Below, piece after piece: positions 54,471 to 63,848 of a stretch of 64,000 nucleotides of DNA. Position 1 is the first letter of the stretch. The number at the start of each line of letters is the position of its first letter. The DNA is from Bacillus sp. RO2 (GTDB taxonomy: Bacteria; Bacillota; Bacilli; Bacillales; Bacillaceae_I). The notes beneath the pieces are model-generated. The model was not told the origin of the DNA, did no database searches, and saw only the letters and a program-made list of their open reading frames with translations. Location: assembly GCF_012911845.1 (NCBI RefSeq), contig NZ_JAAXCU010000054.1, forward strand, positions 1 through 64,000, in the 5' to 3' direction. Both the position numbers and the translations under genes were made by a program.

Positions 54471-54950
54471 ATGAAACTAACACTATACACTGACTACTCA
54501 TTGCGAGTTCTATTATATTTAGCAAGTGCACCTGATAACAACAAACTCATTCAAATTAAAGAGATAGCTCAAGCATATGGTATTTCAAAAAATCACCTTA
54601 TGAAAGTAACCTTTCATCTTGGAAAGTTAGGGTACGTGGAGACGATTCGCGGCCGTAATGGGGGGTTGATGTTAGGAAAAGAACCCAAGGAAGTGAATAT
54701 TGGTGAACTCGTGCGGCAAACAGAAGAGGATTTTCACATTGTGGAATGTTTTCAAGATCACGCTTCCTGTGTGATATCACCTCACTGTAAGTTAAAAGGG
54801 GTGCTATATCAAGCAACACAAGCCTTTATTTCCGTGTTGGATCAATATTGTTTAGAGGATTTGATTATCAATAAAGAGCAATTAACCACTCTATTGTTTC
54901 CGGATGTAGAGAGCACGGACGGCCAAAATAAAGAGAGCAAACAGGAATAA
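54471..54950 (+). CDS. nsrR: Rrf2-family nitric-oxide-sensing regulator NsrR
   Basis: Fe-S cluster transcription factor that controls NO detoxification and anaerobic genes. Winged helix at the N terminus: MKLTLYTDYSLRVLLYLAS, then YGISKNHLMKVTFHLGKLGYVETIRGRNGG. Cluster ligands are the three Cys in VECFQDHASCVISPHCKLKG (about 93-107), the NsrR rather than IscR or CymR pattern. 159 aa. It is inserted between yrzB and mltG, which are adjacent in B. subtilis, and in opposite orientation. No hmp gene is nearby. Confidence 0.9.
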   Translation: MKLTLYTDYSLRVLLYLASAPDNNKLIQIKEIAQAYGISKNHLMKVTFHLGKLGYVETIRGRNGGLMLGKEPKEVNIGELVRQTEEDFHIVECFQDHASCVISPHCKLKGVLYQATQAFISVLDQYCLEDLIINKEQLTTLLFPDVESTDGQNKESKQE

Positions 54951-54969
54951 CCTGCTTGCTCTCTTTTTT
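54931..54969. terminator. bidirectional terminator between nsrR and yrzB
   Basis: GAGAGCAA-A-CAGG and CCTG-C-TTGCTCTC with loop AATAA and six T on the plus strand. It overlaps the nsrR stop. Confidence 0.9.
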
Positions 54970-54970
54970 C

Positions 54971-55255
54971 TTACTCTTCTTCTTCAGCCAAGAAAGTGTT
55001 TAACATTTCTTCAATCATGTCCCACTCTTCATCCGTTTCCACCGGTTGAAGGTCGCCACCTTCTTCTGATTCGCTAGGAACGAAGCTTGATGCATGGATT
55101 TCGATATCATCCTGGTCATCATTTTCTGCTCCTACTGGGTAATAAAGTACATAGGATTTTCCAAATTCCTCAGAATCAAATGTGAAAAGCACCTCACATA
55201 ATTGCTCGTTTCCGTTTTCGTCTACTACTGTGATATTTTGTTCTCCGTGTTCCAT
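54971..55255 (-). CDS. yrzB: YrzB family protein (DUF1292)
   Basis: 94-aa acidic protein of unknown function. [34 protein letters not shown] forms a beta-rich core and the C terminus is acidic ([20 protein letters not shown]). The frame opens at 55309 within ruvX, but GAGGTG fits the ATG at 55255, as in B. subtilis YrzB. Third gene of ireB-ruvX-yrzB. Confidence 0.9.
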   Translation of the reverse strand: MEHGEQNITVVDENGNEQLCEVLFTFDSEEFGKSYVLYYPVGAENDDQDDIEIHASSFVPSESEEGGDLQPVETDEEWDMIEEMLNTFLAEEEE

Positions 55256-55271
55256 TATGCTCACCTCTAAT

Positions 55272-55688
55272 TTATTGTTGGCTGTCAAGATATCCTTGTA
55301 AAATGACAACGGCAGCCATCTTGTCTATTACTTGCTTTCTTTTTTTTCTACTTACGTCAGCAGAAAGCAGAATTCTTTCTGCTGCTACAGTAGAAAGCCT
55401 TTCGTCCCAATAGATGATCGGAAGTCCCGTTTTGGCAGTCAGCATTTCGCCATAATGCTTGCTGGCTTCTCCGCGTGGACCGATGGTACCGTTCATATTC
55501 TTTGGTAAGCCGATAACGACTTTTTCAGGCTTATATTCAGCGATGATCTGCTTCAATCGCTTAAAACCCAAGTTTTTTATTGCTTCATCAATTTTTATCG
55601 TTTCCAAGCCCTGTGCTGTCCATCCCATTTCATCACTGATGGCAACACCGACTGTTTTGGAACCGACGTCTAAGCCTAAAATGCGCAT
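55272..55688 (-). CDS. ruvX: Holliday junction resolvase-like RuvX (YqgF)
   Basis: RNase H-fold nuclease of the YqgF family, linked to 16S rRNA 5' maturation and recombination. Motifs: [16 protein letters not shown] (first Asp), [17 protein letters not shown], and [15 protein letters not shown] (Glu) plus a C-terminal [13 protein letters not shown]. 138 aa. YrrK in B. subtilis. It begins 3 bases after ireB. Confidence 0.94.
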   Translation of the reverse strand: MRILGLDVGSKTVGVAISDEMGWTAQGLETIKIDEAIKNLGFKRLKQIIAEYKPEKVVIGLPKNMNGTIGPRGEASKHYGEMLTAKTGLPIIYWDERLSTVAAERILLSADVSRKKRKQVIDKMAAVVILQGYLDSQQ

Positions 55689-55691
55689 GTA

Positions 55692-55958
55692 CTACTCCTT
55701 GCGGTGCTGTTCTAGGTAAGACTTCACTAATTCTTCAATTAGCTCGTCCCTTTCAATTTTCCGAATAAGCGTTCTTGCTTCTTTATGACGCGGAATGTAT
55801 GCTGGGTCTCCAGATAGCAAGTAACCAACGATCTGGTTGATAGGGTTGTAGCCTTTTTCCTGCAACGCCTCATAAACTGTTATTAATACGTCATCCACAT
55901 TAGCTTCCAATGCATCTTCCGGAAAGTTAAACTTCATTGTTTTGTCAAAGGAGCTCAT
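55692..55958 (-). CDS. ireB: IreB family regulatory phosphoprotein (DUF965)
   Basis: 88-aa small protein; in enterococci IreB is phosphorylated by IreK and regulates cell-wall stress and cephalosporin resistance. [25 protein letters not shown] is the N terminus and [26 protein letters not shown] the C terminus. YrzL in B. subtilis. Tandem ATGs occur at 55961 and 55958. GAGGTG fits the second. The frame continues upstream into a palindromic repeat, which is not coding. Confidence 0.92.
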   Translation of the reverse strand: MSSFDKTMKFNFPEDALEANVDDVLITVYEALQEKGYNPINQIVGYLLSGDPAYIPRHKEARTLIRKIERDELIEELVKSYLEQHRKE

Positions 55959-56007
55959 CATTTGCACCTCTCTCTTAGACTTCTTTTTTCTAGGATCCGT
56001 TAAAACC

Positions 56008-56135
56008 GCTGTTGATTTACGCCCTGGGCTTCGCTTTCCACGGGGCGGTACTTGAGCCTCCTCACAACGCTTCAGGGGTCTCAAGTCTACCGCTACCTCC
56101 CGTCGGAGTCTTCGCCCGGTGCTCCAATCAACAGC
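56008..56135. repeat. palindromic intergenic repeat, copy 6 (alaS-ireB)
   Basis: Terminal inverted repeats GCTGTTGATT (56008-56017) and AATCAACAGC (56126-56135) are perfect. The core is CTTTCCACGGGGCGGTACTT with GAGCCTCCTCACAACGCTTC. Confidence 0.92.
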
Positions 56136-56230
56136 TCTAATATTCCAATATCAATAGAAACTATTTTAACTTAGCCTTTTCTATCTGCTTGTAAATTGTT
56201 ACCTATATTGTACACCAAATGTCGGCAATG

Positions 56231-58864
56231 TTAAACGGATTTTATCCAATCTTCAACAGATTGTAATGCAGAATCGACTTGTTCTGGGTTTTTTCCGCCT
56301 GCTTGTGCCATGTCAGGACGACCTCCGCCGCCTCCACCGCAACGTGTAGCCACTTCTTTAACAACCTTACCGGCATGGTAACCTTTTTCAATTAGATCTT
56401 TGGTTACCCCTGCAGAAATGTTTACTTTTCCATCTTGTACACTTGCAAGTACTATGATACCAGAACCAAGCTTATTTTTTAAATCATCCACCATTGTACG
56501 CAAGTTGTTCATGTCTGTATCAGCTACCTTGCTCACAAGCATTGTTACGCCATTGACGTCCTTTGCTTTTGATGAAAGGTTGGATGCTTCAATGTTTCCA
56601 AGCTTAGAAGCCAAGGATTGATTTTCTCTTTGCAGTTCTTTCATATCGGATAAAAGAACGTCGATTCTTGTTCCTACTTCCTGTGGTTTCGTTTTAAGCT
56701 TAGCTGCTGCTTCTTTCAAGAGCTGAACTTGATCATTTAGTAGGCGATAAGCGCCTTCACCTGTCACAGCTTCCATACGGCGTGTTCCTGCTCCTATACC
56801 AGACTCAGAAACAATTTTGAATAGGCCGATCTCAGACGTGTTTGGTACATGACAACCACCGCAAAGCTCCAGGCTGTATTCCCCAACCTGAACAACACGA
56901 ACTATATCTCCGTATTTTTCACCAAACAATGCCATTGCACCCATCTCTTTTGCTTCAGTGATGGATTTGTTTTCAATGACAACATTGATGCTCGCCCAAA
57001 TCTTTTCATTAACAATCGCTTCAATCTTCTCGATTTCCTCTTGTGTCACTTGACCAAAATGAGAGAAATCAAAACGAAGGCGGTCAGCCGTTACTTGAGA
57101 TCCTGCCTGGTTTACATGAGTTCCCAGCACGTCTTTTAAAGCTTGGTGGAGTATGTGTGTAGCTGTATGGTTCTTAATAATCTGTGCACGGTTTTTTGCA
57201 TGCACTTCTGCTTTGACAGCCTGTTCAGTCCTCAATACACCTTCTTCTACTACGATTGTGTGTAGGTTTTGTCCATTAGGAGCTTTTTGTACATCCTTCA
57301 CAAACCCTCTACCTGTTTCTGTAACGATATATCCATGGTCAGCGATCTGGCCACCACTTTCAGCATAAAAAGGTGTTTCTGTTAACATTATTTGTACTTC
57401 TTCACCCGTTTGTGCATCATTAGCAAGCTCACCATTTTTTACGATGACAGAAAGCGTTGTATCTGCACTAAGCTGGTTGTATCCTATAAAGCTGCTTTCA
57501 GTACGGATTTCTCCTAGCACACCAGATTGAACTTGCATGGAACTGGAGTCTTGACGCGCAGAACGAGCACGGTCACGTTGCATTTCCATTTCTTTTTCGA
57601 ATCCTTCATGATCAAGTGTCATGCCCTGTTCTTCCACATATTCCTCCGTCAGTTCTACAGGGAACCCGTACGTATCATACAGTCGGAATGCGTCTCCACC
57701 GGAAACTACTGCACTTCCATCCTCTTTAGCTTTTGCAATGACAGTGGAAAGGATCGCCAAACCATCATTCAATGTTTCATGGAAACGCTCTTCTTCGGTT
57801 TTCACTACACGCTGGATAAAATCTTGTTTTTCTTTTACCTCTGGGTAGAAATCGACCATGATTTCCGCTACAACTGGCACAAGTTCATACATGAATGGAC
57901 GGTTGATGCCTAGTTGCTTAGCGTAACGCACTGCTCTTCTTAAAAGACGGCGGAGTACATAGCCGCGTCCTTCATTAGAAGGCAGGGCACCATCACCAAC
58001 TGCAAATGTCACGGTACGGATATGGTCAGCGATAACTTTAAATGCCGTATCTTTTTCTGCATTTGTACGGTATTTTTCACCAGACACATTTTCAGTCGCT
58101 TCGATGATCGGAATGAAAAGGTCGGTATCAAAGTTTGTCGGCACATCTTGAATAACGGAAACCATACGCTCAAGCCCCATACCTGTATCAATGTTTTTCT
58201 TAGGAAGCGGTGTGTAAGTATGGTCTGGATTGTGGTTAAACTCAGAGAATACAAGGTTCCAAATTTCAAGGTACCGCTCGTTTTCTCCACCAGGATATAG
58301 TTCTGGGTCATTTAGATCGTTCCCATAACTTTCACCACGGTCATAGAATATTTCTGTATTAGGTCCACTTGGGCCTTCACCGATATCCCAGAAGTTACCC
58401 TCTAAGCGGATGATTCTCTCAGCAGGTACACCAATCACTTCATTCCAGTACTTATAAGCTTCTTCGTCTTCTGGATGAATGGTAACGGATAATTTTTCAG
58501 GTTCAAAGCCAATCCATTTTTCGCTCGTAAGGAACTCCCAAGCCCAGTCGATTGCTTCTTTTTTGAAGTACTCACCAATGGAGAAGTTACCAAGCATTTC
58601 GAAAAAAGTATGGTGACGTGCCGTTTTACCTACATTTTCAATATCGTTGGTACGGATTGATTTTTGCGCATTACAAATACGTGGATTTGCCGGGATGACA
58701 CGGCCATCAAAGTATTTTTTCAGGGTTGCTACGCCACTGTTGATCCATAGTAGGGATGGGTCTTCGTGTGGGACAAGGGATGCGCTTGGTTCAACTGAAT
58801 GTCCTTTTTCTTTGAAGAAGTCCAGGAACATTTGTCGTACTTGAGCGGATGTTAGATGTTTCAT
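56231..58864 (-). CDS. alaS: alanyl-tRNA synthetase
   Basis: Charges tRNA-Ala. The class II catalytic core occupies the first 240 residues (motif 1-3 region with [30 protein letters not shown] and GLERM). A tRNA-recognition domain and the editing domain follow, with zinc residues [11 protein letters not shown] and [13 protein letters not shown] (near 668). The C-Ala domain ends [15 protein letters not shown]. 877 aa. AGGAGG is 8 bases before the ATG. Expression is controlled by an alanine T-box leader about 400 bases upstream. Repeat copies lie between leader and gene. Confidence 0.98.
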   Translation of the reverse strand: MKHLTSAQVRQMFLDFFKEKGHSVEPSASLVPHEDPSLLWINSGVATLKKYFDGRVIPANPRICNAQKSIRTNDIENVGKTARHHTFFEMLGNFSIGEYFKKEAIDWAWEFLTSEKWIGFEPEKLSVTIHPEDEEAYKYWNEVIGVPAERIIRLEGNFWDIGEGPSGPNTEIFYDRGESYGNDLNDPELYPGGENERYLEIWNLVFSEFNHNPDHTYTPLPKKNIDTGMGLERMVSVIQDVPTNFDTDLFIPIIEATENVSGEKYRTNAEKDTAFKVIADHIRTVTFAVGDGALPSNEGRGYVLRRLLRRAVRYAKQLGINRPFMYELVPVVAEIMVDFYPEVKEKQDFIQRVVKTEEERFHETLNDGLAILSTVIAKAKEDGSAVVSGGDAFRLYDTYGFPVELTEEYVEEQGMTLDHEGFEKEMEMQRDRARSARQDSSSMQVQSGVLGEIRTESSFIGYNQLSADTTLSVIVKNGELANDAQTGEEVQIMLTETPFYAESGGQIADHGYIVTETGRGFVKDVQKAPNGQNLHTIVVEEGVLRTEQAVKAEVHAKNRAQIIKNHTATHILHQALKDVLGTHVNQAGSQVTADRLRFDFSHFGQVTQEEIEKIEAIVNEKIWASINVVIENKSITEAKEMGAMALFGEKYGDIVRVVQVGEYSLELCGGCHVPNTSEIGLFKIVSESGIGAGTRRMEAVTGEGAYRLLNDQVQLLKEAAAKLKTKPQEVGTRIDVLLSDMKELQRENQSLASKLGNIEASNLSSKAKDVNGVTMLVSKVADTDMNNLRTMVDDLKNKLGSGIIVLASVQDGKVNISAGVTKDLIEKGYHAGKVVKEVATRCGGGGGGRPDMAQAGGKNPEQVDSALQSVEDWIKSV

Positions 58865-58909
58865 TAGATTTTCCTCCTTTGAGTGTTACTGTTTCATACT
58901 CCTGTTTCT

Positions 58910-58968
58910 TTCCGTTCCAGAAGGTCGCATTCCGCGGTGCGGTGCTTGAGCCTCCTGCTGCGCTGAAG
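58910..58968. repeat. palindromic intergenic repeat, partial copy 7
   Basis: Only the left half is present (CATTCCGCGGTGCGGTGCTT, GAGCCTCCTGCTGCGC). It lies in the alaS leader transcript. Confidence 0.75.
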
Positions 58969-59009
58969 GCCACTGAAAAAGTCTTGGATTAAGATATTGT
59001 TCAGACACC

Positions 59010-59135
59010 GCTGTGGATTTCCGTAAATGGCTTAGCTTTCCTAGGGGCTGACGTGAGCCTCCTCGGCAAGCCTGCGGGGTCTCCACCTTGCACTATCTCC
59101 CTCAGGAGTCTTCACCTTTTGCTCCAATCCACAGC
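59010..59135. repeat. palindromic intergenic repeat, copy 8
   Basis: Complete, with variant ends GCTGTGGATT (59010-59019) and AATCCACAGC (59126-59135). Core CTTTCCTAGGGGCTGACGTG. Both ends carry the matching substitution relative to copy 6. Confidence 0.9.
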
Positions 59136-59171
59136 TCGAAATTACCAAATACAATATCATATCAGTTTTAC

Positions 59172-59252
59172 CGTGACCTCCAGCGGGGTCTCGAGTCTAC
59201 CGCTACCTCCCGCCGGAGTCGACCACCTTGCACTTCAGTCAACAGGGGAATT
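59172..59252. repeat. palindromic intergenic repeat, partial copy 9
   Basis: Right half only: GCGGGGTCTCGAGTCTACCG, CTACCTCCCGCCGGAGTCGA and AGTCAACAG. It begins directly after the T-box terminator. Confidence 0.75.
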
Positions 59253-59262
59253 TGAAGAAAAC

Positions 59263-59525
59263 AAAAAACTCCCGTCCCTAATAACAGGGACGAGAGTGTT
59301 CTCGCGGTACCACCCTGATTATGACAGAATAACTCTGTCATCTCTCAGATTGCTTTAACGGTGCAAGCCGGCAGGATTTTACCCCGCTCTCCGGATTAGC
59401 TTTCCATTACCCTTCACCCTGGAATTCTTGCAGCCGTGGAATTCCTCTCTATGTGAGCATTTGCTCGTCAGGATGGTCTGTAACGTACTTAGATCCTTCT
59501 TTGAATTAGTTTATGTAGCTAGTAT
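59263..59525 (-). promoter_or_regulatory. T-box riboswitch leader of alaS
   Basis: The minus strand contains the T-box sequence AGGGTGGTACCGCG (59316-59303), whose TGGT can pair with the ACCA end of uncharged tRNA-Ala. It is followed by the terminator stem CTCTCGTCCCT / AGGGACGGGAG and six T (59296-59263). About 200 bases upstream can form stem I and associated stems. A GCT in CGGCTGCAAG is a possible alanine specifier, but I could not fold it by hand with certainty. Uncharged tRNA-Ala should favour antitermination into alaS. Confidence 0.92.
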
Positions 59526-59531
59526 GCTTCG

Positions 59532-59560
59532 ATTATATGCAACAGAAAGACCGTTGTCAA
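59532..59560 (-). promoter_or_regulatory. sigma-A promoter of the alaS T-box leader
   Basis: TTGACA (59560-59555), 17 bases, TATAAT (59537-59532): both hexamers are perfect consensus. The -35 overlaps the TGA stop of the upstream gene. Confidence 0.95.
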
Positions 59561-60615
59561 TGTTTGATGAAATGAGCGGTAAGATGGGTTAGAGTAACTT
59601 TCATCACAGCGAATACTGGTACTGCCAATATCAATCCTACCACCCCTGCAACCTCTCCTCCAATCAATAGCGCTAATATGATGAACACAGGGTGAATATG
59701 GAGACTTTTGCCCACAATCAATGGCGATAGAATATTCCCCTCTATAAACTGCAGACCAAATATGATGATGATTACTAGAAAGACCATCTTTACAGACACC
59801 GTCGCAGCGATGATTACTGCCGGAAAGGCCCCGATAATCGGGCCAAAATAAGGAATGATGTTCGTAACTCCAATAATTACACCGAGTACGAGTGGATATT
59901 TCATGCCAGCCAACCAGAGGCTGGCGGTTGCCAATAAGCCTATTATCAAACAAACCGTCAACTGTCCTCTTATATAACTACCCAGTGAGATGTCTACGTC
60001 CTTTAAGAAGGCGATTCCTGGCTCCCTCCATTTTCGGGGCGTCAAGTACCAAACCGTTTTTTTCACCTGATCATAGTCCTTTAACAGGTAAAACACGATA
60101 AAAGGAATGACAATCAAAATAAAAAAGGAGTTCAACAAACCTTTTAATCCGGCTACAACTTTTGTCAGGAGATTTGAAAGCATTGCTTCAAATTCACTAA
60201 AAGTCTGATCCACCCTATCGTGAATTCCATCCGGCCAACCAGATGTAGAACTATGAATCTGCTTTATCCAACCGCTGTATGTCTGGGCTAATCGGGGAAA
60301 GTTGTCTGAAAGCTCCCAAAGTTGATCAATAATAACCGGGATCCCTTTGTAGCCTATGAGACCGATTCCACCAAAAAATAAGAGGTAGATGATGAGAATA
60401 GCAATTGGTCTAGGCATCCCTCTGTTGTGTGTGTATTCTACAACAGGGTGTAACAGGTATGTAATGAAAATGCTGATGAAAAATGGGATACTAATGATGA
60501 AAAGCACCTTTAAAACGGGCGCCCACAATGGACTCAGTTTCATAAACACATACAAAATAATCATAACGAGTAGAAGTGTACCTAGGCGTAACAGCCATTT
60601 CTTCTGATTTTCCAA
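59557..60615 (-). CDS. AI-2E family transporter (YrrI)
   Basis: Polytopic membrane protein of the UPF0118/AI-2E family, 352 aa with about seven or eight helices. The family includes Na+/H+ antiporters and putative signal exporters, so the substrate is unknown. Family signatures: PRPIAILIIYLLFFGGIGLIG in the first part and GVTNIIPYFGPIIGAFPAVIIA plus FIEGNILSPLIVGKSLHIHP in the C-terminal half. The same gene (yrrI) precedes alaS in B. subtilis. The alaS promoter overlaps its stop codon. Confidence 0.9.
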   Translation of the reverse strand: MENQKKWLLRLGTLLLVMIILYVFMKLSPLWAPVLKVLFIISIPFFISIFITYLLHPVVEYTHNRGMPRPIAILIIYLLFFGGIGLIGYKGIPVIIDQLWELSDNFPRLAQTYSGWIKQIHSSTSGWPDGIHDRVDQTFSEFEAMLSNLLTKVVAGLKGLLNSFFILIVIPFIVFYLLKDYDQVKKTVWYLTPRKWREPGIAFLKDVDISLGSYIRGQLTVCLIIGLLATASLWLAGMKYPLVLGVIIGVTNIIPYFGPIIGAFPAVIIAATVSVKMVFLVIIIIFGLQFIEGNILSPLIVGKSLHIHPVFIILALLIGGEVAGVVGLILAVPVFAVMKVTLTHLTAHFIKH

Positions 60616-60672
60616 GAGAAACGCCTCCTACTCGTTATTCTCTATTTAGTTATCAAGATTTATACAGTCCTT

Positions 60673-62034
60673 TTACTCCAACTCTGAAATGGAGTCGGCC
60701 ACTGTTTTAATGATAAATTGCAGGTCTTCATCACTGATGGAAAGCGGCGGTGACAAAGTAAGAACATTATTAAACCCTGCGACAGTCGCTCCGTTTTTCC
60801 CAACTATTAAGCCTTTCTTTTTACAAGAGGCAATAACCCCGTTTATTTTATCTATTTCAATTGGCTCTTTTGTTTCCTTGTTTTTAACAAACTCCAATCC
60901 TACTAGGAGCCCTTTTCCTCGAACATCCCCAACAGATGGATGATCTGATAGACGGGATTTTAGTTCGCTTAATAAAACTGCCCCTTTTTCTGCAGAGCGC
61001 TCTATCAGCTTTTCATTCTCCATTATTTCAAGGTTTTTCAGTGCCAAGGCACATGAAGCAGGACTTCCGCCAAACGTATTAACATGACGCAAGTAGTCGT
61101 ACTCCTCAGATCCTTTGAATTGGTCATAGATTTCTTTTTTAACAGCTGTGGCTGAAAGTGGCAAGTAGGCACTTGTGATGCCTTTGGCCATAGTGATGAT
61201 GTCTGGTTTCACGCCATAATTCATGAATCCAAATGGCTTTCCGGTTCTCCCAAAACCGCAAATCACTTCATCTACGATTAAGAGGGCACCATGCTTTTTA
61301 CAAATTTCAGAAACTGCTCCCATATAGTTGTCCGGCGGGGTAAGGATCCCTCCCCCTGTAATGATAGGTTCCATGATCATCGCAGCAATGGTTTCACTGA
61401 GCTCCCAAGTCATCACTTGATCTACATCTTTCACGCATCTCAAACTCATTGGGTCTTCTGTCTGGGCATCTTCCATTCTATATGTGTCAGGTGGCGGAAT
61501 GTGCACAAATCCTGGAGCGAGGGGTTCATATTTATATTTTCGTTGTGCCTGGCCTGTTGCTGCTAGGGATCCCATTGTGTTTCCGTGATAGGAACGGTAT
61601 CTGGAAACAATTTTATACCGGTTGCTATCGCCACGCTGGGCATGATACTGCCTTGCAATTTTAAAGGCTGTTTCATTCGCTTCCGATCCACTGTTAGAAA
61701 AGAAAATGACATATTCTTCTCCAAGCCACTCGTTTAGCTTTTCGGCAAGTTTAATGGCCGGGACGTGGCTTTGTGTTAGTGGAAAATAAGCCAGTTCTTT
61801 CAGCTGTTCGTAAGCCGCTTCTGCAAGTTCTGTTCTGCCGTAGCCGACGTTAACACACCAGAGTCCCGACATACCATCCAAATAGCGGTTTCCATCAATA
61901 TCCGTAATCCAAGCACCTTTAGCTTCTTTTACAACCATGGTGGAGGATGGGCTATAGGGTTTCATGGAGTGCCATAGATAGCGATCATCTTGAGCCAATA
62001 AATTTTGTTCTTGCGTTTGATTTATTTTAGCCAA
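60673..62034 (-). CDS. class III aminotransferase (omega-amino acid type)
   Basis: PLP-dependent transaminase with an omega-amino acid or beta-alanine donor probable. EPIITGGGILTPPDNY, LLIVDEVICGFGRTGKPFG (Asp binding the PLP nitrogen) and MAKGITSAYLP (PLP Lys near 284) are diagnostic. The start is probably TTG at 62034, 6-8 bases after AAAGGGTG. The upstream ATG at 62073 lacks a ribosome-binding site. 453 aa. It follows mmsA, whose product oxidises malonate or methylmalonate semialdehyde, the expected product of beta-alanine or aminoisobutyrate transamination. That pathway is inference. Confidence 0.88.
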   Translation of the reverse strand: MAKINQTQEQNLLAQDDRYLWHSMKPYSPSSTMVVKEAKGAWITDIDGNRYLDGMSGLWCVNVGYGRTELAEAAYEQLKELAYFPLTQSHVPAIKLAEKLNEWLGEEYVIFFSNSGSEANETAFKIARQYHAQRGDSNRYKIVSRYRSYHGNTMGSLAATGQAQRKYKYEPLAPGFVHIPPPDTYRMEDAQTEDPMSLRCVKDVDQVMTWELSETIAAMIMEPIITGGGILTPPDNYMGAVSEICKKHGALLIVDEVICGFGRTGKPFGFMNYGVKPDIITMAKGITSAYLPLSATAVKKEIYDQFKGSEEYDYLRHVNTFGGSPASCALALKNLEIMENEKLIERSAEKGAVLLSELKSRLSDHPSVGDVRGKGLLVGLEFVKNKETKEPIEIDKINGVIASCKKKGLIVGKNGATVAGFNNVLTLSPPLSISDEDLQFIIKTVADSISELE

Positions 62035-62099
62035 CGGAAACACCCTTTCTGTGTGAGGAGCATTGCTAACCATTCACACTTAGGAATCTTTAAAACACC

Positions 62100-62185
62100 T
62101 CTGGTGATTTCCTCAAATGGCTTCGCTTTCCTAGGGGTTGACGAGAGCCTCCTCGGAGTCTTTGCCTTTTGCTCCAATCACCAGC
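62100..62185. repeat. palindromic intergenic repeat, copy 10 (short variant)
   Basis: Ends CTGGTGATT (62101-62109) and AATCACCAG (62176-62184). Core CTTTCCTAGGGGTTGACGAG as in copy 8, with the right-hand core block deleted. Between mmsA and the aminotransferase gene. Confidence 0.85.
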
Positions 62186-62216
62186 TAGAAATCATCTCTA
62201 TACTCTACACCTTATT

Positions 62217-63683
62217 TTAAAAATCGAATCTTGATGTGATCATTTTTTTTCGGGTGAAGAAATTGACGCCGTCTTTTCCGTTTACGTGAAGGTCGCCGTA
62301 GAAAGAATCTTTCCATCCGGAGAATGGGAAAAATGCCATCGTTGCAGGTACCCCTACATTGACACCGATCATTCCAGCATCTGCCTCTTCTCTGAACTGT
62401 CGCACTGCCTTTGCATCTTTTGTATAGATGGTAGCTCCATTTCCGAATCGTGATTTCTCGATATGGGACAATGCTTCATCAAGGTCTACTGCACGTAAAA
62501 GACTTAGGACCGGTGCAAAAATTTCTTCCTTAGCAATCGTCATTTCAGGGGTAACATGATCAAAGATGGTTGGCCCAAGATAATGGCCTTCTGTCATTTC
62601 GTCCATTTCTTTTCGACCATCTCGTATTAGAGACGCACCCTCAGATACACCCTGTTTAATGTAACCAAGTACTTTTTCTCTATGGCTTTCTCTAATAACA
62701 GGCGTCAATAAAACTTCCTCATCCATACCGTTTCCGATTGTTAGGGAGTTTGCTTTGTTTTTCAGCTCTTCTACAAATTGATCGTTATCTCCGACTACCA
62801 CAACGGCACTGCATGCCATGCAACGCTGTCCCGCACTTCCAAAAGCAGATGTCAAAATATGCTGTGCAGCTTTTTCTATATTGGCATCCGGCATTACGAC
62901 ATGGTGGTTCTTTGCACCAGATAGTGCCTGAACCCGCTTGCCATTTTTCGCCGCTGTCTCATACACATATTTTGCAACAGGCTGAGAACCGACAAAAGAT
63001 ATCGCTTTAACATCCTCGTGATCTAGTAAACCATTAACCACATCATGTGCACCGTGGACAATGTTCAACACCCCGTCCGGCGCTCCTGCTTCTGTAAACA
63101 GCTCCACTAAACGATTGGCAAGCATCGGTGTCCGTTCAGAAGGTTTAAGGACAAACGTATTTCCGCATGCGATTGCGAGCGGGAACATCCAAAGTGGAAC
63201 CATCATTGGGAAGTTAAATGGAGTAATCCCCCCTACCACTCCGAGTGGATATCTGTACATGCTAGAATCAATGTCTTCCGCGATGTTTGATAAGGTTTCT
63301 CCCATCATTAATGTTGGAGCACCTGCTGCAAACTCTACACACTCTAACCCTCTTTGTACTTCTCCATGCGCTTCCTTAAAAGCTTTTCCGTTTTCAAGTA
63401 CAATTAGCTTTGCGAGTTCGTCATGATTTTGTGTTAATAAGTGATGGTAGGCATACATAATGCGTGCACGTTTTGGCACGGGCGTATCTTTCCATGTTTT
63501 AAAAGCAGTTTTGGCTGCCTTGACTGCTTCTGCTACATCTTCTTTGGTTGAAATCGGCACCTTTGCCAAACATTCCTTTGTAGCAGGGTTTATGACTTCC
63601 ATCTGTTCCGAACCTTTGGAATCCACCCATTTTCCATCTATGAAATTTTGCAATACCCTTGTGTCTTTTGAAGTAATTGTCAT
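62217..63683 (-). CDS. mmsA: CoA-acylating methylmalonate-semialdehyde dehydrogenase
   Basis: Oxidises (methyl)malonate semialdehyde to propionyl- or acetyl-CoA with NAD and CoA. ALDH fold with [32 protein letters not shown] and the catalytic Cys in [12 protein letters not shown] (near 287). 488 aa. The MmsA/IolA family is distinguished by the RCMA motif. GAGGAGG precedes the ATG. A PucR-type regulator gene ends 166 bases upstream on the same strand. With the aminotransferase it forms a likely catabolic unit. Confidence 0.95.
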   Translation of the reverse strand: MTITSKDTRVLQNFIDGKWVDSKGSEQMEVINPATKECLAKVPISTKEDVAEAVKAAKTAFKTWKDTPVPKRARIMYAYHHLLTQNHDELAKLIVLENGKAFKEAHGEVQRGLECVEFAAGAPTLMMGETLSNIAEDIDSSMYRYPLGVVGGITPFNFPMMVPLWMFPLAIACGNTFVLKPSERTPMLANRLVELFTEAGAPDGVLNIVHGAHDVVNGLLDHEDVKAISFVGSQPVAKYVYETAAKNGKRVQALSGAKNHHVVMPDANIEKAAQHILTSAFGSAGQRCMACSAVVVVGDNDQFVEELKNKANSLTIGNGMDEEVLLTPVIRESHREKVLGYIKQGVSEGASLIRDGRKEMDEMTEGHYLGPTIFDHVTPEMTIAKEEIFAPVLSLLRAVDLDEALSHIEKSRFGNGATIYTKDAKAVRQFREEADAGMIGVNVGVPATMAFFPFSGWKDSFYGDLHVNGKDGVNFFTRKKMITSRFDF

Positions 63684-63736
63684 GATATGTCCTCCTCATC
63701 CTTTAATAGAATATTTAGAACTTATGACTATTATCT

Positions 63737-63802
63737 GACAAAATAGAAAGGCTTTCATTAGACAAAATGTAAAATGGATAAGGTTTCACTCCTGACATTT
63801 TG
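63737..63802 (-). promoter_or_regulatory. repeated GACAAAAT motifs upstream of mmsA
   Basis: GACAAAAT at 63737-63744 and 63761-63768 (24 bases apart) and GACATTTTG at 63794-63802, which is inverted relative to CAAAATGT at 63763-63770. A candidate activator site for the adjacent PucR-type regulator. Confidence 0.4.
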
Positions 63803-63806
63803 CCAG

Positions 63807-63835
63807 AAAAAAAATTGGCCCCCTAAGGAAACCAA
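63807..63835 (-). terminator. terminator of the PucR-type regulator gene
   Basis: On the minus strand TTGGTTTCC, TTA, GGGGGCCAA form a stem with three G-T pairs, followed by eight T. Confidence 0.7.
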
Positions 63836-63848
63836 CTTTGTCAACATT

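Noticed and set aside
55959-56084. N-terminal extension of IreB to 130 residues
   Set aside because: The extension is translated from repeat copy 6. The Shine-Dalgarno and family length support the start at 55958.
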